Of a stretch of 64,000 nucleotides of DNA, positions 22,753-35,278 are shown one piece after another. How positions within the stretch are numbered: position 1 is the first letter of the stretch; every line of letters begins with the position of its first letter. This stretch comes from Castanea sativa (lineage: Eukaryota > Streptophyta > Magnoliopsida > Fagales > Fagaceae). A program made the position numbers and the translations under genes. The stretch spans positions 56,914,636 to 56,978,635 of the forward strand of contig NC_134017.1 in the NCBI RefSeq assembly GCF_040712315.1, given 5' to 3'. The notes beneath the pieces are model-generated. The model had not been told where the DNA came from. It worked only from the letters and a program-made list of their open reading frames with translations, and did no database searches.

Positions 22753-23082
22753 CTAATCCAACAACGCATAATTTTAATTCTCATCATAAATCTTACTGCT
22801 CCTATCACAAACTTGAAATAAGTACATTGGATTGAGAAGAGTGAAATTACAAGTACATTCAGCATAAAAAAAAAAATGGTTCCGATACAACGTATTCAAT
22901 ATTAATAAGTAACGTAGTCAATAGTAATACAATGTACAACTAAAACGCCAGTCATGGAATATCACCGCATGCCTGAAAAACATAAAATAAAATCGTTAGG
23001 AGACAAAATAGTAAATATCAACTAAACACAGAAGCAACTAAATTAATTTGAACAATCCGGACATTATTGAAGCATTACATAC

Positions 23083-25851
23083 CTAGTTTGGAACATGACC
23101 GCTTGTTGAAGCGCCACGAGAATCCGGACATTTTCTACGGTTATGCCCTTCTTCATGACACAATTTACATCTCTGCTTGGGTTGATTCTCCCTCAAATCC
23201 GACTCCTCCCTCCGGCTTCCCAGTTTTCTCTTGACCCCATCCATCTCATTCCTTATTCTTGATTTTACTGGTCGACCTTTGTCCCGCAACAATCTTGGGT
23301 TAGGCACCCACTTTAGGCCATCAGCATCCCTCCACAATGATTCTGACTTAGGCACCGTAAATCCATGGGAATAGCTTTTAATGGCATTTGCCAAACTATA
23401 ACATGGGTCAATATATCTAGTCGGATCAATGTGTAGCAACTCACAGACTTTAATTAAATGTGAACAAGGGATCTTAATGTTTTGCCATTCCCCACACCCA
23501 CATGTTCTATCCATTAACCGAATTTCATAACTGTGTCCCCCTCCAGTGCTATGGTCATTGTATGATATAAATACTTGATATATATCATCTTGATTGTTAA
23601 ATTCCCTCACGTGATGTTGTGCAGCTTTGAGCTTATTTGTGTCATAAATGGACATGGCATATTTACTCCACTTCTTACCCTCCAAGAGCTCATGAGTAAT
23701 GTCTTTGTGTAGATCATGGAAATATGCGACCAGTTTGGACCAAGTGAACTCAACCATTGCTGCTATAGGCAGGCCACGTGCACCTTCTAAAACACCATTG
23801 AAGCACTCATATATATTAGTTGTCATTGTCCCATAACGTTTTCCACCATCATGTGACTGGGTCCACATGTCCACAGGCTCACTCATTAGATATGTGTGTG
23901 GCTCATAGGGTTTGGGATCACCTCCCTTAATGTCAATGGTCAACTTCTTCTTAGTGGCTTCAATCTCGGCATTCTTAATGGAGTCCATTATGTTATTGAA
24001 TTCTGCTTCTTGAGTTGCATATCCTGCTTTCAAGGCCAATGACTTTAGAATCGGGTCCTGAAAATGTGTGTTATAGTTGCTAGTGACATGTCTAAGGCAA
24101 TATCGATGAAATACCCTTAATCTTCCATTTTCATCCCTGGGCCAGGCTGCAATGGCATTTTTGATACCCTCATGTTGGTCAGAAATTATGCAAATGCCCT
24201 CATCAGGTATCACATCCCCAATCGTCTCCCTAAGGCATTCTAAAAACCATGCCCAACTCGACACTGACTCAATATCCACAACGGCAAAGGCAAGAGGAAA
24301 TACCTTACTGTTAGCATCGGTTGCCATTGCAATCAACAATTTTCCTTGATATTTACCATACAAATGGGTCCCATCAATACTGATCACTGGCTTGCAATAT
24401 TTGAATCCATTAATGCATGGAGCAAAAGCCCAAAATACATAGTGCAGTAAACTAGTACCTGCTACGCTCCCAGGTGTGGTATGATAGAAAAACCGGGTAC
24501 CCGGGTCCTGATCAATGTATGCCAATAACAACTTTTGCAACCTTTGGTAAGACTTTTCCCAATCTCCGAATATCTTCGCAATAGCCTTTTGTTTTGCATC
24601 CCATACCTTAGAGTAAGAAAGCTCATGACCAAACTTCATGCTCATATTAGTTCTGAGATCATGAATTGTGGTAGTGTGTTTCTTGAGTAAAATCGGAAGA
24701 AGTTCTGATGCAACAAAATTAGAATCCATCATTCTACCATCTTTTGGCAACCCAAGGGATATACAAGTGTGAGGACCCACATAAACTGTGACCACCCATA
24801 GTCCATGAAGTTTAGGCTTCATAAATGCCCCAACGTACCATTTGCATGACTTATCCACACATTTCACACACAGTTTCACCTTGGTGGACCTACTGATTAT
24901 AAATTGTTTGTTTTCCTTAGCAGCAGAAATTGCTAATGCACGCTTCACCGCCTCTTTATTTGCAAAAATCAACCCTTTATCAAAATTCATCCCCTCTTGC
25001 CAAGTAGAAGCAGATGGTATCTCAACATTTGAAGGATCAACCATATTTTTCCAAGTATTTGCATAGAATGACCGGGCAGGAGGTGTGTATGCAGGGATTG
25101 TGCTTGTAACATGCTGGACACCAATATCATCGTCAGCACCATTTTCATCACAATCAAATATATCACCAGCATTAAGATCGGCAGCAATTTCATGGTCATC
25201 AACATCTTTGCCAAAATCGTCTCGCTCAATCGTATCTTCATACTCATCTCTATCATCAAGATCTTCAACATTAATGGCACTTTGATTAACATCTTCATCT
25301 TCCTCCTCTAAATGTGTAAAAGATTCATCTTGAGGTTTACAAAATTCATCTCGATATCTATGGCCGCCTTCCTTCTCAATCGATGTTGGTGTCTCTTCAC
25401 ATGGGGGTGTATAGCCTTCCAATGTGGTGCTTCGATCATCTGGGAGAATAAACTGTAGATTTGTAGTTGTTTGTTGCATTTCCTCACCGCCAACTTCAGC
25501 ACGTGGCTCTGCACTTATGTACAACTCAATAGCATTTATTTGGGCCATTTTCTCCATCCTGTCAAACATGATCTTCACATGTTTGTCTTCTTCTATCACC
25601 ATATACCTATAATTAATGTGTTGATGGAGGATTTCATGTGGAGAACGAAAAGTAATTTTAATGTCATGCAAAACAGGATTCACACGTAGTTCTTCCATAA
25701 TTATCCTCTTCAAATCATTCAGGGTCTTCAACCTACGACGTATCTGAATATAATAGCACTTGATACCCCGCCCTTTAAATGGCAATCCCTCGTTCTCATC
25801 ATCATTGCAAAGCTCTCCACCATAGTACAGATTTATATCAATTCCAATCAT
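23083..25851 (-). CDS. MuDR-type transposase, 922 aa, uninterrupted
   Basis: Single-exon frame from ATG (25851) to stop (23083), typical length for plant MULE transposases. Order: N-terminal domain (1-114); acidic spacer rich in D/E (about 115-260); MuDR-type DNA-binding domain (about 290-365) with CVKCVDKSCKWYV and PHTC; MULE DDE domain (about 485-700) with SIDGTHLYGKY (D493) and ISDQHEGI (D558), followed by the CxxH of RYCLRHV; SWIM zinc finger CGCGEWQ...CSHLIKVC (C784, C786, then CSH); and a C-terminal zinc knuckle CKLCHEEGHNRRKC (895-908). The third catalytic acid was not pinned down. It would cut and join element ends in the nucleus. No stop or frameshift is seen, so it is either recently active or domesticated; the attached TIR and repeat context favour a transposon. 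Confidence 0.95.
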   Translation of the reverse strand: MIGIDINLYYGGELCNDDENEGLPFKGRGIKCYYIQIRRRLKTLNDLKRIIMEELRVNPVLHDIKITFRSPHEILHQHINYRYMVIEEDKHVKIMFDRMEKMAQINAIELYISAEPRAEVGGEEMQQTTTNLQFILPDDRSTTLEGYTPPCEETPTSIEKEGGHRYRDEFCKPQDESFTHLEEEDEDVNQSAINVEDLDDRDEYEDTIERDDFGKDVDDHEIAADLNAGDIFDCDENGADDDIGVQHVTSTIPAYTPPARSFYANTWKNMVDPSNVEIPSASTWQEGMNFDKGLIFANKEAVKRALAISAAKENKQFIISRSTKVKLCVKCVDKSCKWYVGAFMKPKLHGLWVVTVYVGPHTCISLGLPKDGRMMDSNFVASELLPILLKKHTTTIHDLRTNMSMKFGHELSYSKVWDAKQKAIAKIFGDWEKSYQRLQKLLLAYIDQDPGTRFFYHTTPGSVAGTSLLHYVFWAFAPCINGFKYCKPVISIDGTHLYGKYQGKLLIAMATDANSKVFPLAFAVVDIESVSSWAWFLECLRETIGDVIPDEGICIISDQHEGIKNAIAAWPRDENGRLRVFHRYCLRHVTSNYNTHFQDPILKSLALKAGYATQEAEFNNIMDSIKNAEIEATKKKLTIDIKGGDPKPYEPHTYLMSEPVDMWTQSHDGGKRYGTMTTNIYECFNGVLEGARGLPIAAMVEFTWSKLVAYFHDLHKDITHELLEGKKWSKYAMSIYDTNKLKAAQHHVREFNNQDDIYQVFISYNDHSTGGGHSYEIRLMDRTCGCGEWQNIKIPCSHLIKVCELLHIDPTRYIDPCYSLANAIKSYSHGFTVPKSESLWRDADGLKWVPNPRLLRDKGRPVKSRIRNEMDGVKRKLGSRREESDLRENQPKQRCKLCHEEGHNRRKCPDSRGASTSGHVPN

Positions 25852-26739
25852 TGTTAACCTATTAAAGTCAAGTGTAATATGTTAGTGACAAATATAACAC
25901 TTTCATTCAACATCAATGACAAAACATTTTATCTAGTCAAAGTACAAGCATTACATATAAAATGCCAACAACACCTGGTTACAACATATGGTATGGTTAT
26001 GACGTTATGTCCCAACCCTCAAGCAAATTTGCATATACTCATTCCACATCACATATAAAAACACTCATTATCCATTTCATACCCATTACAAATTCTAAAT
26101 CATTCTAATGACATGACTTTCAAAACCCATTCAAATCTTTAACAAAAATATTTTCAAATAAGTTATGATAAAAAAAACCTAGCAATACTATCCATTTCAT
26201 ACCCAATACAAAATTTTAAATCCTTCTAAGGTCAAGATAAAAACTTAACAATACGAAATAAATATCTTAAATAAGTTATGATGAAAACCTAGCAAATAAA
26301 TAATCACAATATTTACTCTAACAAAACTAAATAGATATTCACAATATTTAGAATAATATCTTAAATAAGTTATGATAAAAACCTAGCAAATAAAAAATCA
26401 CAACATTTATATACTAACAAAATTGTTAGAAATTTTAAACCACACCCCAACAATAAATAAAACCCAAGTGCAAAATTGTAAAACCCTTACCTAAGATGCA
26501 GATTTGTAGAGAGAGAGAGAGAGAGAGATGGAGACAAGAGAATGAGATGGAGAGAGAGGCACTGTGAGAGAGGTGAGATGGGAGGATGAGTGAGGCTACT
26601 TAGAGGGTGAGTTTATGAGTCTAAAACTGAGGCTGAGAGGGTGAGTGAGTGAGACTGAGAGGGTGAATGAGTTTGTCTGTGGAGCTCGTACAAGATATAA
26701 GTGAGTGAGTAATCTGGAGGCTGATAGGAGAATACATCC

Positions 26740-26967
26740 TGCAAGAAATCCAATCTTAGAGACTCAAGATTGCTTTAAGTAACCTGAGCCTCTGATTCCA
26801 CCTGGAAAATTTTCCACGTTAGCAATCCGAACTCAAGCCTTAGAGACTCGAGTTGCTTCACTGAACTCAAGCCTTTAAGGCTCGAGGTGCTAGTTTACTA
26901 AAATGTTTAAGAAACATGCTAACTAACTTAATAGTTCCTAAGATAATGTTAAATGGACAATTTCCCC
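26740..26967 (-). repeat. Right terminal repeat of MULE copy 2
   Basis: Read from the outer end inward it starts GGGGAAATTGTCCATTTAAC. It contains repeated near-palindromes on 'actcaagcc..gactcgagt' (26828-26890) and a 'ccacctggaaaattttccacg' segment, in the same order as in the arms of the 717-bp element at 9797-10513 (hairpins on AATCGAGT, then 'ccacctggaaatcgag' near 9980). This suggests that both are one MULE lineage. The expected 9-bp target here would be TGCCAACCA (26968-26976); its partner was not found. Confidence 0.65.
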
Positions 26968-29900
26968 TGCCAACCATCATTACCTTCTGTCTTTAAAGAT
27001 GCCGCCGTCGACTAGAGAGACAGAGAGAAGGTGATTGGGTTAAGAGAGTTTGTTGAGAGAGATGAGAGGCTAAAGAGAGGAGATATTTTTAATTTATTTG
27101 GGAAGAGAGAGATAATAAATTATCATATTTCAGTTTTATAGACTTAGCTACTGTAATTCCTATTTTTAAAGGAAAGGGCCAGAATCTCCAAGAAGGTACT
27201 GGATAAAGGATTCTGGAAGTTCAAGGATTCTGGTTTTAATGAAAATAGACTTAAATTTTGGGTAGCATTCCTGAATCTGGCATCAGTTCTCTTCTTCTTT
27301 CATCATATTGAATTGAACATATGGTTTTTTCTTTACAATAAGGAGGCTATCTAATCAATTTTGCTATTTGTAACATGAAAATCAAACAAATGATAAATAA
27401 CTAGGTATTGCGTAGCTAATAAACTGTTATGAATCTATGTAACTAATAATCAAGTTCCCCCCATATGGGTCATATTTAATTAACTGGAATAACAAAATTC
27501 AAGTCTCAAGAAATTTTAAGTCATTCAATAAAAAGAAAGCTACCTCTATTTTAGAACAAATCCCGGATAACCACGGAGTGAATGGTTGACAGTAATACAC
27601 ACTCTTCAGAGATTGAGTGGAACTTCTAGCAGAAATAAAGCATCAAATGTTGCAAACCTGCAAGATTTGGAAGTAGTAAGTATTAAAGAGCAAGACAACA
27701 GGAAAAACAAAATTGAACATTTTTAGTAGAAATTGGGTGAGCTCTGAACCTAGTAAGTAATCTCACAGAGAATTGTTTTGAGTGATTTTCCCATAAAGTC
27801 ACAAACACACCTTTTGGATAATATACATGTGAAATTTCTCAGCAATAGCTCTACCAACTCTACCCAATAGTTTTAAATGCACCATATACATGACACACAA
27901 CAATTTATCTTAATTTCTTTTTCCGTTCACTTCATTGATTTATATCAAAACAGAACCCATTCAGGACTTTCATCAAACAGGTGGTGAACGTGTTCAATTT
28001 CAGTACAAATATCAGTAACCCAACCATAAAACAAAGAATTAGTTGACAAGATTATTCAAACAATTTTTTCAAATACAAATACCAAAAAAAAAAAAAAACT
28101 GACCTTGTTTTTTTGGGTGGTAAAAAATCTTCTTCTTCTTTTTTCTTCTGAAGAGCTTGAGGAAGATCCAAATCCAGAAACGGCGCTAGCTACTGAGTAG
28201 TATAATTGATGTAAATGAAATTCGGGAAAGAATGATATATGGGCGGGGCCTGAGCTAAACCTGAGTGTGAACGGGGCACACTTTCAGCCTTTAGTCTTAG
28301 TAGGCTCGGCTTACCTTATTGGGCTTGGATTTTATTCTCATTGCCCAACTTCATAATGCCTTAAAGCTAGACATTCTAATCTTTCTTTTTTCTTTTTTTG
28401 TGAAGATTCTAATCTTTATCTTGACAATGAAAACCAAAATAATAAGTCTATGTGTATGTGTGTGTAACATGATTTTCATGTGCATGATAGTTAGCTAGGA
28501 TTAGACAAAGGAACTTTTCTAGCAAACAAACGAAGTGGGTCTTGTTGGTTATAGCTTCACTTTCATGATTGAGTGAAATCATTCTTCAATTTTCCATTTA
28601 TACATGTGTTTCTGTGCATTGAATAATATATGAAGTACCTAATAGGATTATTGAAAATTGAAAGACAAGCAAACAGGTTGTAAGTCCTAGTACTGACAAC
28701 TAACACAAATGCCACCATTTCATGATTTTTTTGTGGTTGAGTGGGACTCACGTTCATCACACCTAATCAAACTAATGTGAGAAATTATATTTTGAAAATT
28801 GGTTTATATAGCTTCCCCTTGTAATATATGAGTCTCATAGGTCAACACAGTTGTGAGAAGAGTGTTGTATAAGATAGTGTCATAAGATACTTTTACTTAA
28901 GTGAGTTACTTAGTGTTGTGTTGTATGAGCTCACAATACATTAGTGTCTAAATTTACCTACATTAACCATTCATTGATAATAAGATTGTAGGTGGACCTA
29001 GATTAGGGCTTGTAACAATTACCGTTTTAAAATTAGATCGGATTCAATTGGAAATTTGATCATGGTGATGTCATAAATAATATATGCAAGTCTCACTAAA
29101 AAAAAATAGTATAAGTCTCATTTTGAAATAACAAGGAAAAGTGCTATAATTCTTCCTTTATAAATAGCACATTCATTCAAGTATTTTAAGTATTAAATGA
29201 ATATATTAACTTTTATCAAGCCCGTAATTCTAAAATTAAATAAATAGTTTAGTTCATTTTTATCAATAATTATAATAATAATAATAATAATGCACGTGAT
29301 TTGTTTACGCAGAAAAAAAAAATTGGTGAAGACCATTTTTTTTTTTTTTTTTGAGAAGGAAAACCATTTTAGATTCTTGGGGTTGATTGATTTTGATCCT
29401 TGGGCTTGTCTATTTTTCATTGGGTTTTATCGATTTTGGAACAAATTTTACATTGGTTGGTTTTTTTTTTTTTTTTTTTTGATGGGGTACATTGGTTGGT
29501 TTTTAGTATTGGATCAAACTAGACATTAATTCTCGATTAGCCCAATCAAACTGCTGGTCAATCTGTTTGTTTTTCAACGAGTCAATTTGTTTTTAAAATC
29601 ATGAAAAAGTGGCATTGATAGTAAAACATACACATCAATAATAAGATATCATCAAATATTCATATTACAAGCACTAGTCAATGAATCCATAGGTTGCAAG
29701 CTCAGTAGGGAGAGTTTATTTTCATAAACTTATTGGACTAAAAAATAAACTTAAGTAAAATATAGCTCAAGAAAAAGGTAAAGATTTTAAACATGTGCAA
29801 AAACTAAATAAAACAAATACTTGATTAGTGCGATCGGAAAAATATATGACATTTTAAAATTGCGAATAACATGCTTGAGGTGGAAGTATCCAATTTTTTT

Positions 29901-30636
29901 TATTTTTTTTTTATGAAAGTTACTAAAGTTTTATGTAAGTAGGAAGACTTATGCATCATGATATACTTCCACTTTTCTTTTCTTTTTTTTGGAGAAAATA
30001 TACCTTCACATATTTGAACCCAATAAAATGTGAACACATAGTAAATATTAAACACGTGTCCACATTCTGTGGCCCAAGCCTGTTTCATTAACAGACGGAC
30101 ACAATAATTTTGGATTTTGTTTGTTATTAGCCACAAAAAAAAAAAAAAAAATTGTAGTACTTCACCTCCTTTCCCAAATATAGCTTGAGCCACAAAAAAA
30201 TAAAGATAGAATGTGGATAAATGGCACAAAAAGATGAGTGGTAATTAAGAAGTCTGTTTTCAAATGATGATAGCAAATATCAATCTCTCAATTATATCAA
30301 GACAACTGACAAATTTGAATGAGCTTTTTTGTCTCATCTATATGAATTTTGTGAGGACAGTAAACTTTGAACAGTATCCTTTCAGAGATCCTCTAAACAA
30401 CTCACGTTGTTTTTGTTCGTTTCCCCAACCCCCCAAAGATATTTGTCACTCTTTCCTACTTTGTCATTTGAAGACTTATTATATATTGAAGTTGTAAATA
30501 TCTATGTACTGTATAATCTATAAAGGGCACCTAGGCATGTACTATTCTTCTTTATATAAGAGATTCCATTCTGCAACTTTGAGATCACCCTTTAGGCAAC
30601 AATTATCTTTAAGTAATAAGATGGAGTATAATATAA

Positions 30637-30835
30637 GAGAAATCTTATCTTCAAATATTTTCACAATATTTTCACAATAAATTTTAAGTGGTAAATTATT
30701 ATTAGTTGTTATAGATAAACAAAAAAGTAATTTAAATTGTGAATTCAAATTTGAACCAATAACAACTTACCACAATTAATTTGTTGTAAAAAAATATTAT
30801 AAAAATATTATGAACATTGTACCTCTTTTTAATCT
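30637..30835. mobile_element. MITE with GAGA...TCTC-type termini, present only in D2
   Basis: Long imperfect TIRs rich in 'tattttcacaatattttcacaa'. This is the same family as the MITE at 38580-38770. D1 reads straight across the site ('aatataatcatcccaag', about 4936), so D1 is the empty allele. The target duplication has decayed beyond confident reading. Confidence 0.7.
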
Positions 30836-31133
30836 TCCCAAGCGCAATAATGCTTAACCATCTTACATTAACTTTAGTTCAAATAATGAGATGTGGAATT
30901 AACCTGGTTGGTTTTCAAAAAATTTGTGATATTTTTATGTGTATTAAACAAGAAGAATATACTAATTTTCCTTAGAAATTGATTACTTTCTGAACCAAAT
31001 TCATAAAAGGACATTTTTCATTTACTAGGGGGGATAATAGCACTTTGAATAGTCAAGAAAAGGCCCATTTGTAGTCCCCACTCACTAAATTGTGTTTTGA
31101 ATACAATAATAGAACAGGGGAAACTAAAACTTA

Positions 31134-32018
31134 GAGCAATTATATTAGTTCCTCTAAAATGATGTATAATAGAAAAATAGACCACTTTTACACATTTTGT
31201 CTAAAAAATGTTCCACATCAGTTCTTCTAAGAGGGTGTAAAATTATGCAAATCCATCCACGAGCTACAATAACCGTGTAAATATACACGGCTACTGTAGC
31301 TCGTCCATTTATTATTTTATTGATTTTCCGTTCGCACATTTTTCTCTCTCTCTTCTCTGTGCTTAACAAACTCAGTAACTGCTCATCTTCTTCTTTTTCC
31401 CTCAAATGCACACAAACACACCCACACCCACACACAAACTGACAAACACATCCACACAGACAAATCAACACAAAGATACACTTGCTAAAAAAAAAAATTA
31501 GAGATACACAAACACAGATCGATGCTTGATCGGAACGAGCGGTGCTTGTGGAATGATCGGTGCTAGACTGGACCAGAGCTCGTGGGTCTTGCCTGTGGAT
31601 CGGAGCTCGAAGCTCATGGATCGTGAATCGGAGCTCATGAATCGTGGATCGGAGCTCGGAGCTCGTGGATCATGGATCAGAGCTCGACTTAGAGCTCGTG
31701 GATCGGAGCTCGGAACTCGGGAGAGTTGATCAAGAGGGAGAGTTTTTCAGGGGAGAGTTGATCGAGAGGGAGAGATGGGTATAGAGAAAGAGAGCAACAA
31801 ACAGAAATGGATAAAGAAAGAGAGAGGGCGCATATATATATCCGAGTAGTTGAGAGAAATAATAAAAAATTTGAGAAAATTGATTATGTAATTAAAAGAA
31901 GTGATAGAATAGATGAACTGATGTGATTGTTTTGTAAAAATGAATGTGTAAAATAAAAAAAAGTAGGTTTTTAGTCTAAAAATGGATGTGTAAAATAGAG
32001 GAACTGATGTGGTTGCTC
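31134..32018. mobile_element. Harbinger-like non-autonomous element with TTA duplication
   Basis: Inverted ends GAGCAATTATATTAGTTCCT and (reverse complement of the right end) GAGCAACCACATCAGTTCCT are flanked by TTA (31131-31133 and 32019-32021). D1 retains the single TTA at 5253-5255. The interior has a CA-rich tract (31408-31460), imperfect 12-24 bp repeats of 'ggatcggagctcg' (31605-31715), a GAGAG tract (31733-31830) and inner repeats of the TIR. No transposase. Confidence 0.85.
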
Positions 32019-32159
32019 TTACATGAAATTCCGTTGGTTTTGTGATTATCTTTTAGTCCAACTTTAAATGAATCAAATCAAGCCTAATCGAATATTAAAA
32101 ATTTAAGTTATTTACTTAATTTATTTTGAACTTAATTCAAAATTTTCCATTTTCTCTAT

Positions 32160-33850
32160 TGGTAGTTTATACTTTTCTAGTGAGATTTATGAGTTTGCCA
32201 ATCGCCGAAAATAAATATTAAAATAGAATAGAAGGCATTATTTTGTGAGGATGTTTTCATTTTTTGATTTTAGGTCTTATCACATTTCTAGCTTCATCGA
32301 GCATTGACAAGTGCATAAACATCATTGAATAAAAACATAACCTGGAATGGAATTAATGAAAAATTTTGACATTAACGAAGAAAATATAAATATTTGAGCT
32401 TGTGCATAGCATGGGCCGCAAGGAGGCTATTTGAGTAAACAAGAATACTTATTAGATTACATACAAAAATAATAATACTAATATTTTAAATTGAATTTAT
32501 AATATATTACATAACTGCGAGAAGGCTATTTGTATTACTAAAATGAGTCTTAATGCATATTTTATTTATGTCATGTTTGGAGCACCACTTCATGATTAGA
32601 GTTAGAGGGCTTCTTCTTCTTCTTCTTTTCTTTCGGTTTTTTGAGCCGTTTGTAATTTTGAATGATTTTTTTTAATAAGACAATAAAGTGGCAAATTTTA
32701 TAAGAGTGTTAATTGAAAGTTGAAGGCAATGAACAAATTATAATATCTAGTCCAAAATGCCCTTGGAATTTGGATAAGTGGCAACTCTAGATTTTGTATT
32801 ATTAACTTAGGAGGTTTAAAATTTGTTCAAATTCACCCTCTATCTTAATTTCTGTTCTCTATAAGTGACAAAAAATGGTTATGCAGTGTGCATGTGTGCA
32901 CATCACATGATTATATAGTTAACGAATTGAGATTGAGGGATTAATTTGAAAAATTCTTAAACCTTAAGGGTCAACAATACAAAATTGATAGCACATGGGT
33001 TAGCTTGCAATTATTCCAAATCCAAGGGAGTTTTTTTTTTTTTTTTTTTAAAAATTTTACCCTAATATCTAAAAGTAAACCAATCTTAATTTATAAACGG
33101 CAATTCGTAGTAGTACATCCTAAAGATAAGAAGGCTAGATTTTTTTTTTTTAATTAATAGTTGCGGGAGGGAGAAATTGAGCCATGAACATCTCTCCATT
33201 CGAACACACCAGGCGATACTGGTCAAGGTACAAAGCTTCAAGCAAGAAGATTACAATTAAATTTGTATTTACAATAAGAACTATCAAAATTTGACATCAT
33301 GATGATTTTTTTTTTTTTTTTGATAATAACATCATGATAATAAGGTCATGATAAGGTACAAAACACATATATAAGAAAATTAATCCTAAACTTTGCAAAA
33401 AGATAAAAAATAAAGTGTGTACAACTCTATCAAAAGATCCATAAATCATCCAAGTCCATAACAATCAAATCGTGGCTTAATAATAAACTTCAATTTACTT
33501 GTAATCACATTGAGCAGGTAAAAATTAAAACGATCTCAATAAACATTATGGAGTATTTTCTAACATTCAACAGGTCTAGTAGGAATTCATTAGGACAAAT
33601 TTCTTGCAACAACCTTCACTACATTTGTTTTGACAAAAATTGATTTCCGGAAAATATTTCTCCAATTTTGGGTGTTTGATGTGACTAAAAATGCTAGTTA
33701 ATCTAAAAATATTTTCAAATTGACTCTAAAATAAAGGATTTTTGGGAGTAAAACACTTGTGCTTGTATTTTCGGTCCGAATATTTATGCCTCAAACAATA
33801 GAAAGCAACCTACCATTTCAGCCCCCTAACACCCCTAATCCCATCGATTC
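32160..33850 (-). repeat. Inverted paralogous block I2 (partner I1)
   Basis: Reverse-complement counterpart of 13370-16450, lacking the MITE, the hAT-like element and the SINE found in I1. Local T-rich insertions (33029-33049, 33137-33150, 33307-33321) are unique to I2. No coding potential is recognised. The following 33850-34078 is a C-rich stretch of unknown origin. Confidence 0.75.
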
Positions 33851-34078
33851 ACCCATCTTTGATGACCCTCCTATCCTAGGCGACCTAAATGACTTATCCT
33901 CGTAACCGTTGATCAGCCCCTCCACCTTCTAACCCATCAACCCATCCTTCCTTGCGCAACCCAAATGACCCACCCCTCTCATCATTGACCTGCCTTCCGC
34001 CCCCATCCACCACCACACGATCTGAGCATTTCATAACTAATTTCGAACAACGTATAGGACCAAGGATACCAACACTAA

Positions 34079-34453
34079 TGCCATGTTTGGAAGTTTGGAA
34101 GTTTGGAGGGAGAGGAGAGTAGTGGAGAGAAGAGTAGAGAGTAGAGGGGAATGATTATTTTCTGTTTTATTTGGATGTTTTTAAAATTAAGTAAGGGAAA
34201 AGGGAGTAATTAACATTTTTATAATTTGTAATTTTGTGAATACAGTAAGGGTAAATCTGGTAATTCACTTGGTCAAGCATTTTTATACTCTACTCTCCCT
34301 TCAAATTTTTCCAATTTGGGAGAATTAAAAATGAGGGATTAGAAGTAATTAGAACCCTTCCAAACCCCTCCCCCTCCTCCCTTAAAAAATATCCAAATAA
34401 GATAATTTAACTTACTCTCCCTCTCTCTAGTCCTCCTCCATCCAAACAAGCTA
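34079..34453. mobile_element. Harbinger/Tourist-like MITE with TAA duplication
   Basis: Ends TGCCATGTTTGG and CCAAACAAGCTA are flanked by TAA (34076-34078 and 34454-34456). The internal purine-rich left arm and pyrimidine-rich right arm match the MITE at 14173-14591. 34457-35278 beyond it is AT-rich with (CT)n at 34531-34553 and (TA)n at 34790-34814, and no gene. Confidence 0.8.
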
Positions 34454-35278
34454 TAAACATAAAGAGATTCTCAGTTGTAAACTTTTTCTTACTTTCTTGA
34501 TCCATTAACTCTCTATATCTATGACGTCAATCTCTCTCTCTCTCTCTCTCTCTCATTTCAAGTATTTTTTATCCTACTATTTAAGGGACTTCTCCTTTTG
34601 GGGATCCTCATTTTTTTTATTACAAAATGCTCATACACGCCTATATTTAAGTAAAGACAAAACTAAATTACAATCCGGTAAAAATACAACTTTAACTCCT
34701 ATTTAAACATTGCCTAAAAAATAAGGTCATTTTCCTGTTAATTTTAAAATTGTTTTATCCACTTCTAAATTAGATTTTCAAAATAAAAAGTATATATATA
34801 TATATATATATATAAAATAAAATAAAATAAAAACCTAGGTTTTTTTTTTACTACAAAAAAAATGTGTAATATTTGTTCAGTTTTTGAAACTAGCCTCATG
34901 ACACTCCTAGTTGTATTAGTAGTTCTAAATGCGTAATATTAATGAGGAAACGTACAAACCTCCAATTAGGATAAATGAAAATTTATGACACTGTAAAAAA
35001 TAAAAAATAAAAAAATAAAGCCTTATCGCACGCCCAAAACGCCTGTGATGAGGCTAATTTATTTTTATTTGGGTTGATGTTTGTATATTATATATTTGTT
35101 TGGGAGGTGAGAAACTAGAGGAAAATGGTAGAAAATGTGAGTTTGAAGCATGTTTAAGAACATAACCAAACACTTGAAAGTAAATTTTTTTTTTCCTATA
35201 AAATGTTTTTCAAATGACTGGTGAAACAAGCATAGCCTTATTGATGCCCGTCATGTTTATGTGATTTATTTATTTTTA

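Larger units (their letters stand above)
22753..26967 (-). mobile_element. Mutator-like element (copy 2) with full-length transposase
   Basis: The element is bounded on the left by loss of B-flank homology at 22752 and on the right by GGGGAAATTG (inward reading) at 26967, after which the B flank resumes. It contains one transposase gene on the minus strand, an AT-rich leader (25852-26500), a GA-rich tract (26507-26690) and a right terminal repeat. No matching left TIR was found in 22753-23082, so the left end is truncated or rearranged and mobility in cis is doubtful. Confidence 0.75.
25510..32025 (+). repeat. Segmental direct repeat D2 (partner D1 at 1-5260)
   Basis: Colinear with D1 from the transposase N-terminus to 'cttacatgaa'. 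D2 retains the MULE right end and about 0.6 kb of flank (26680-27565) that D1 lacks. D2 alone carries a MITE at 30637-30835 and a DNA element at 31134-32018. It lacks D1's insertion at 4144-4687. The stretch 28160-30630 has no recognisable gene; it holds poly-T runs at 29337-29352 and 29461-29480 and an (AAT)n at 29271-29291. Confidence 0.8.

Noticed and set aside
24152..25689. Plus-strand frames opposite the MULE transposase and several minus-strand alternative frames
   Set aside because: Shadows of the 922-codon transposase; no independent domain.
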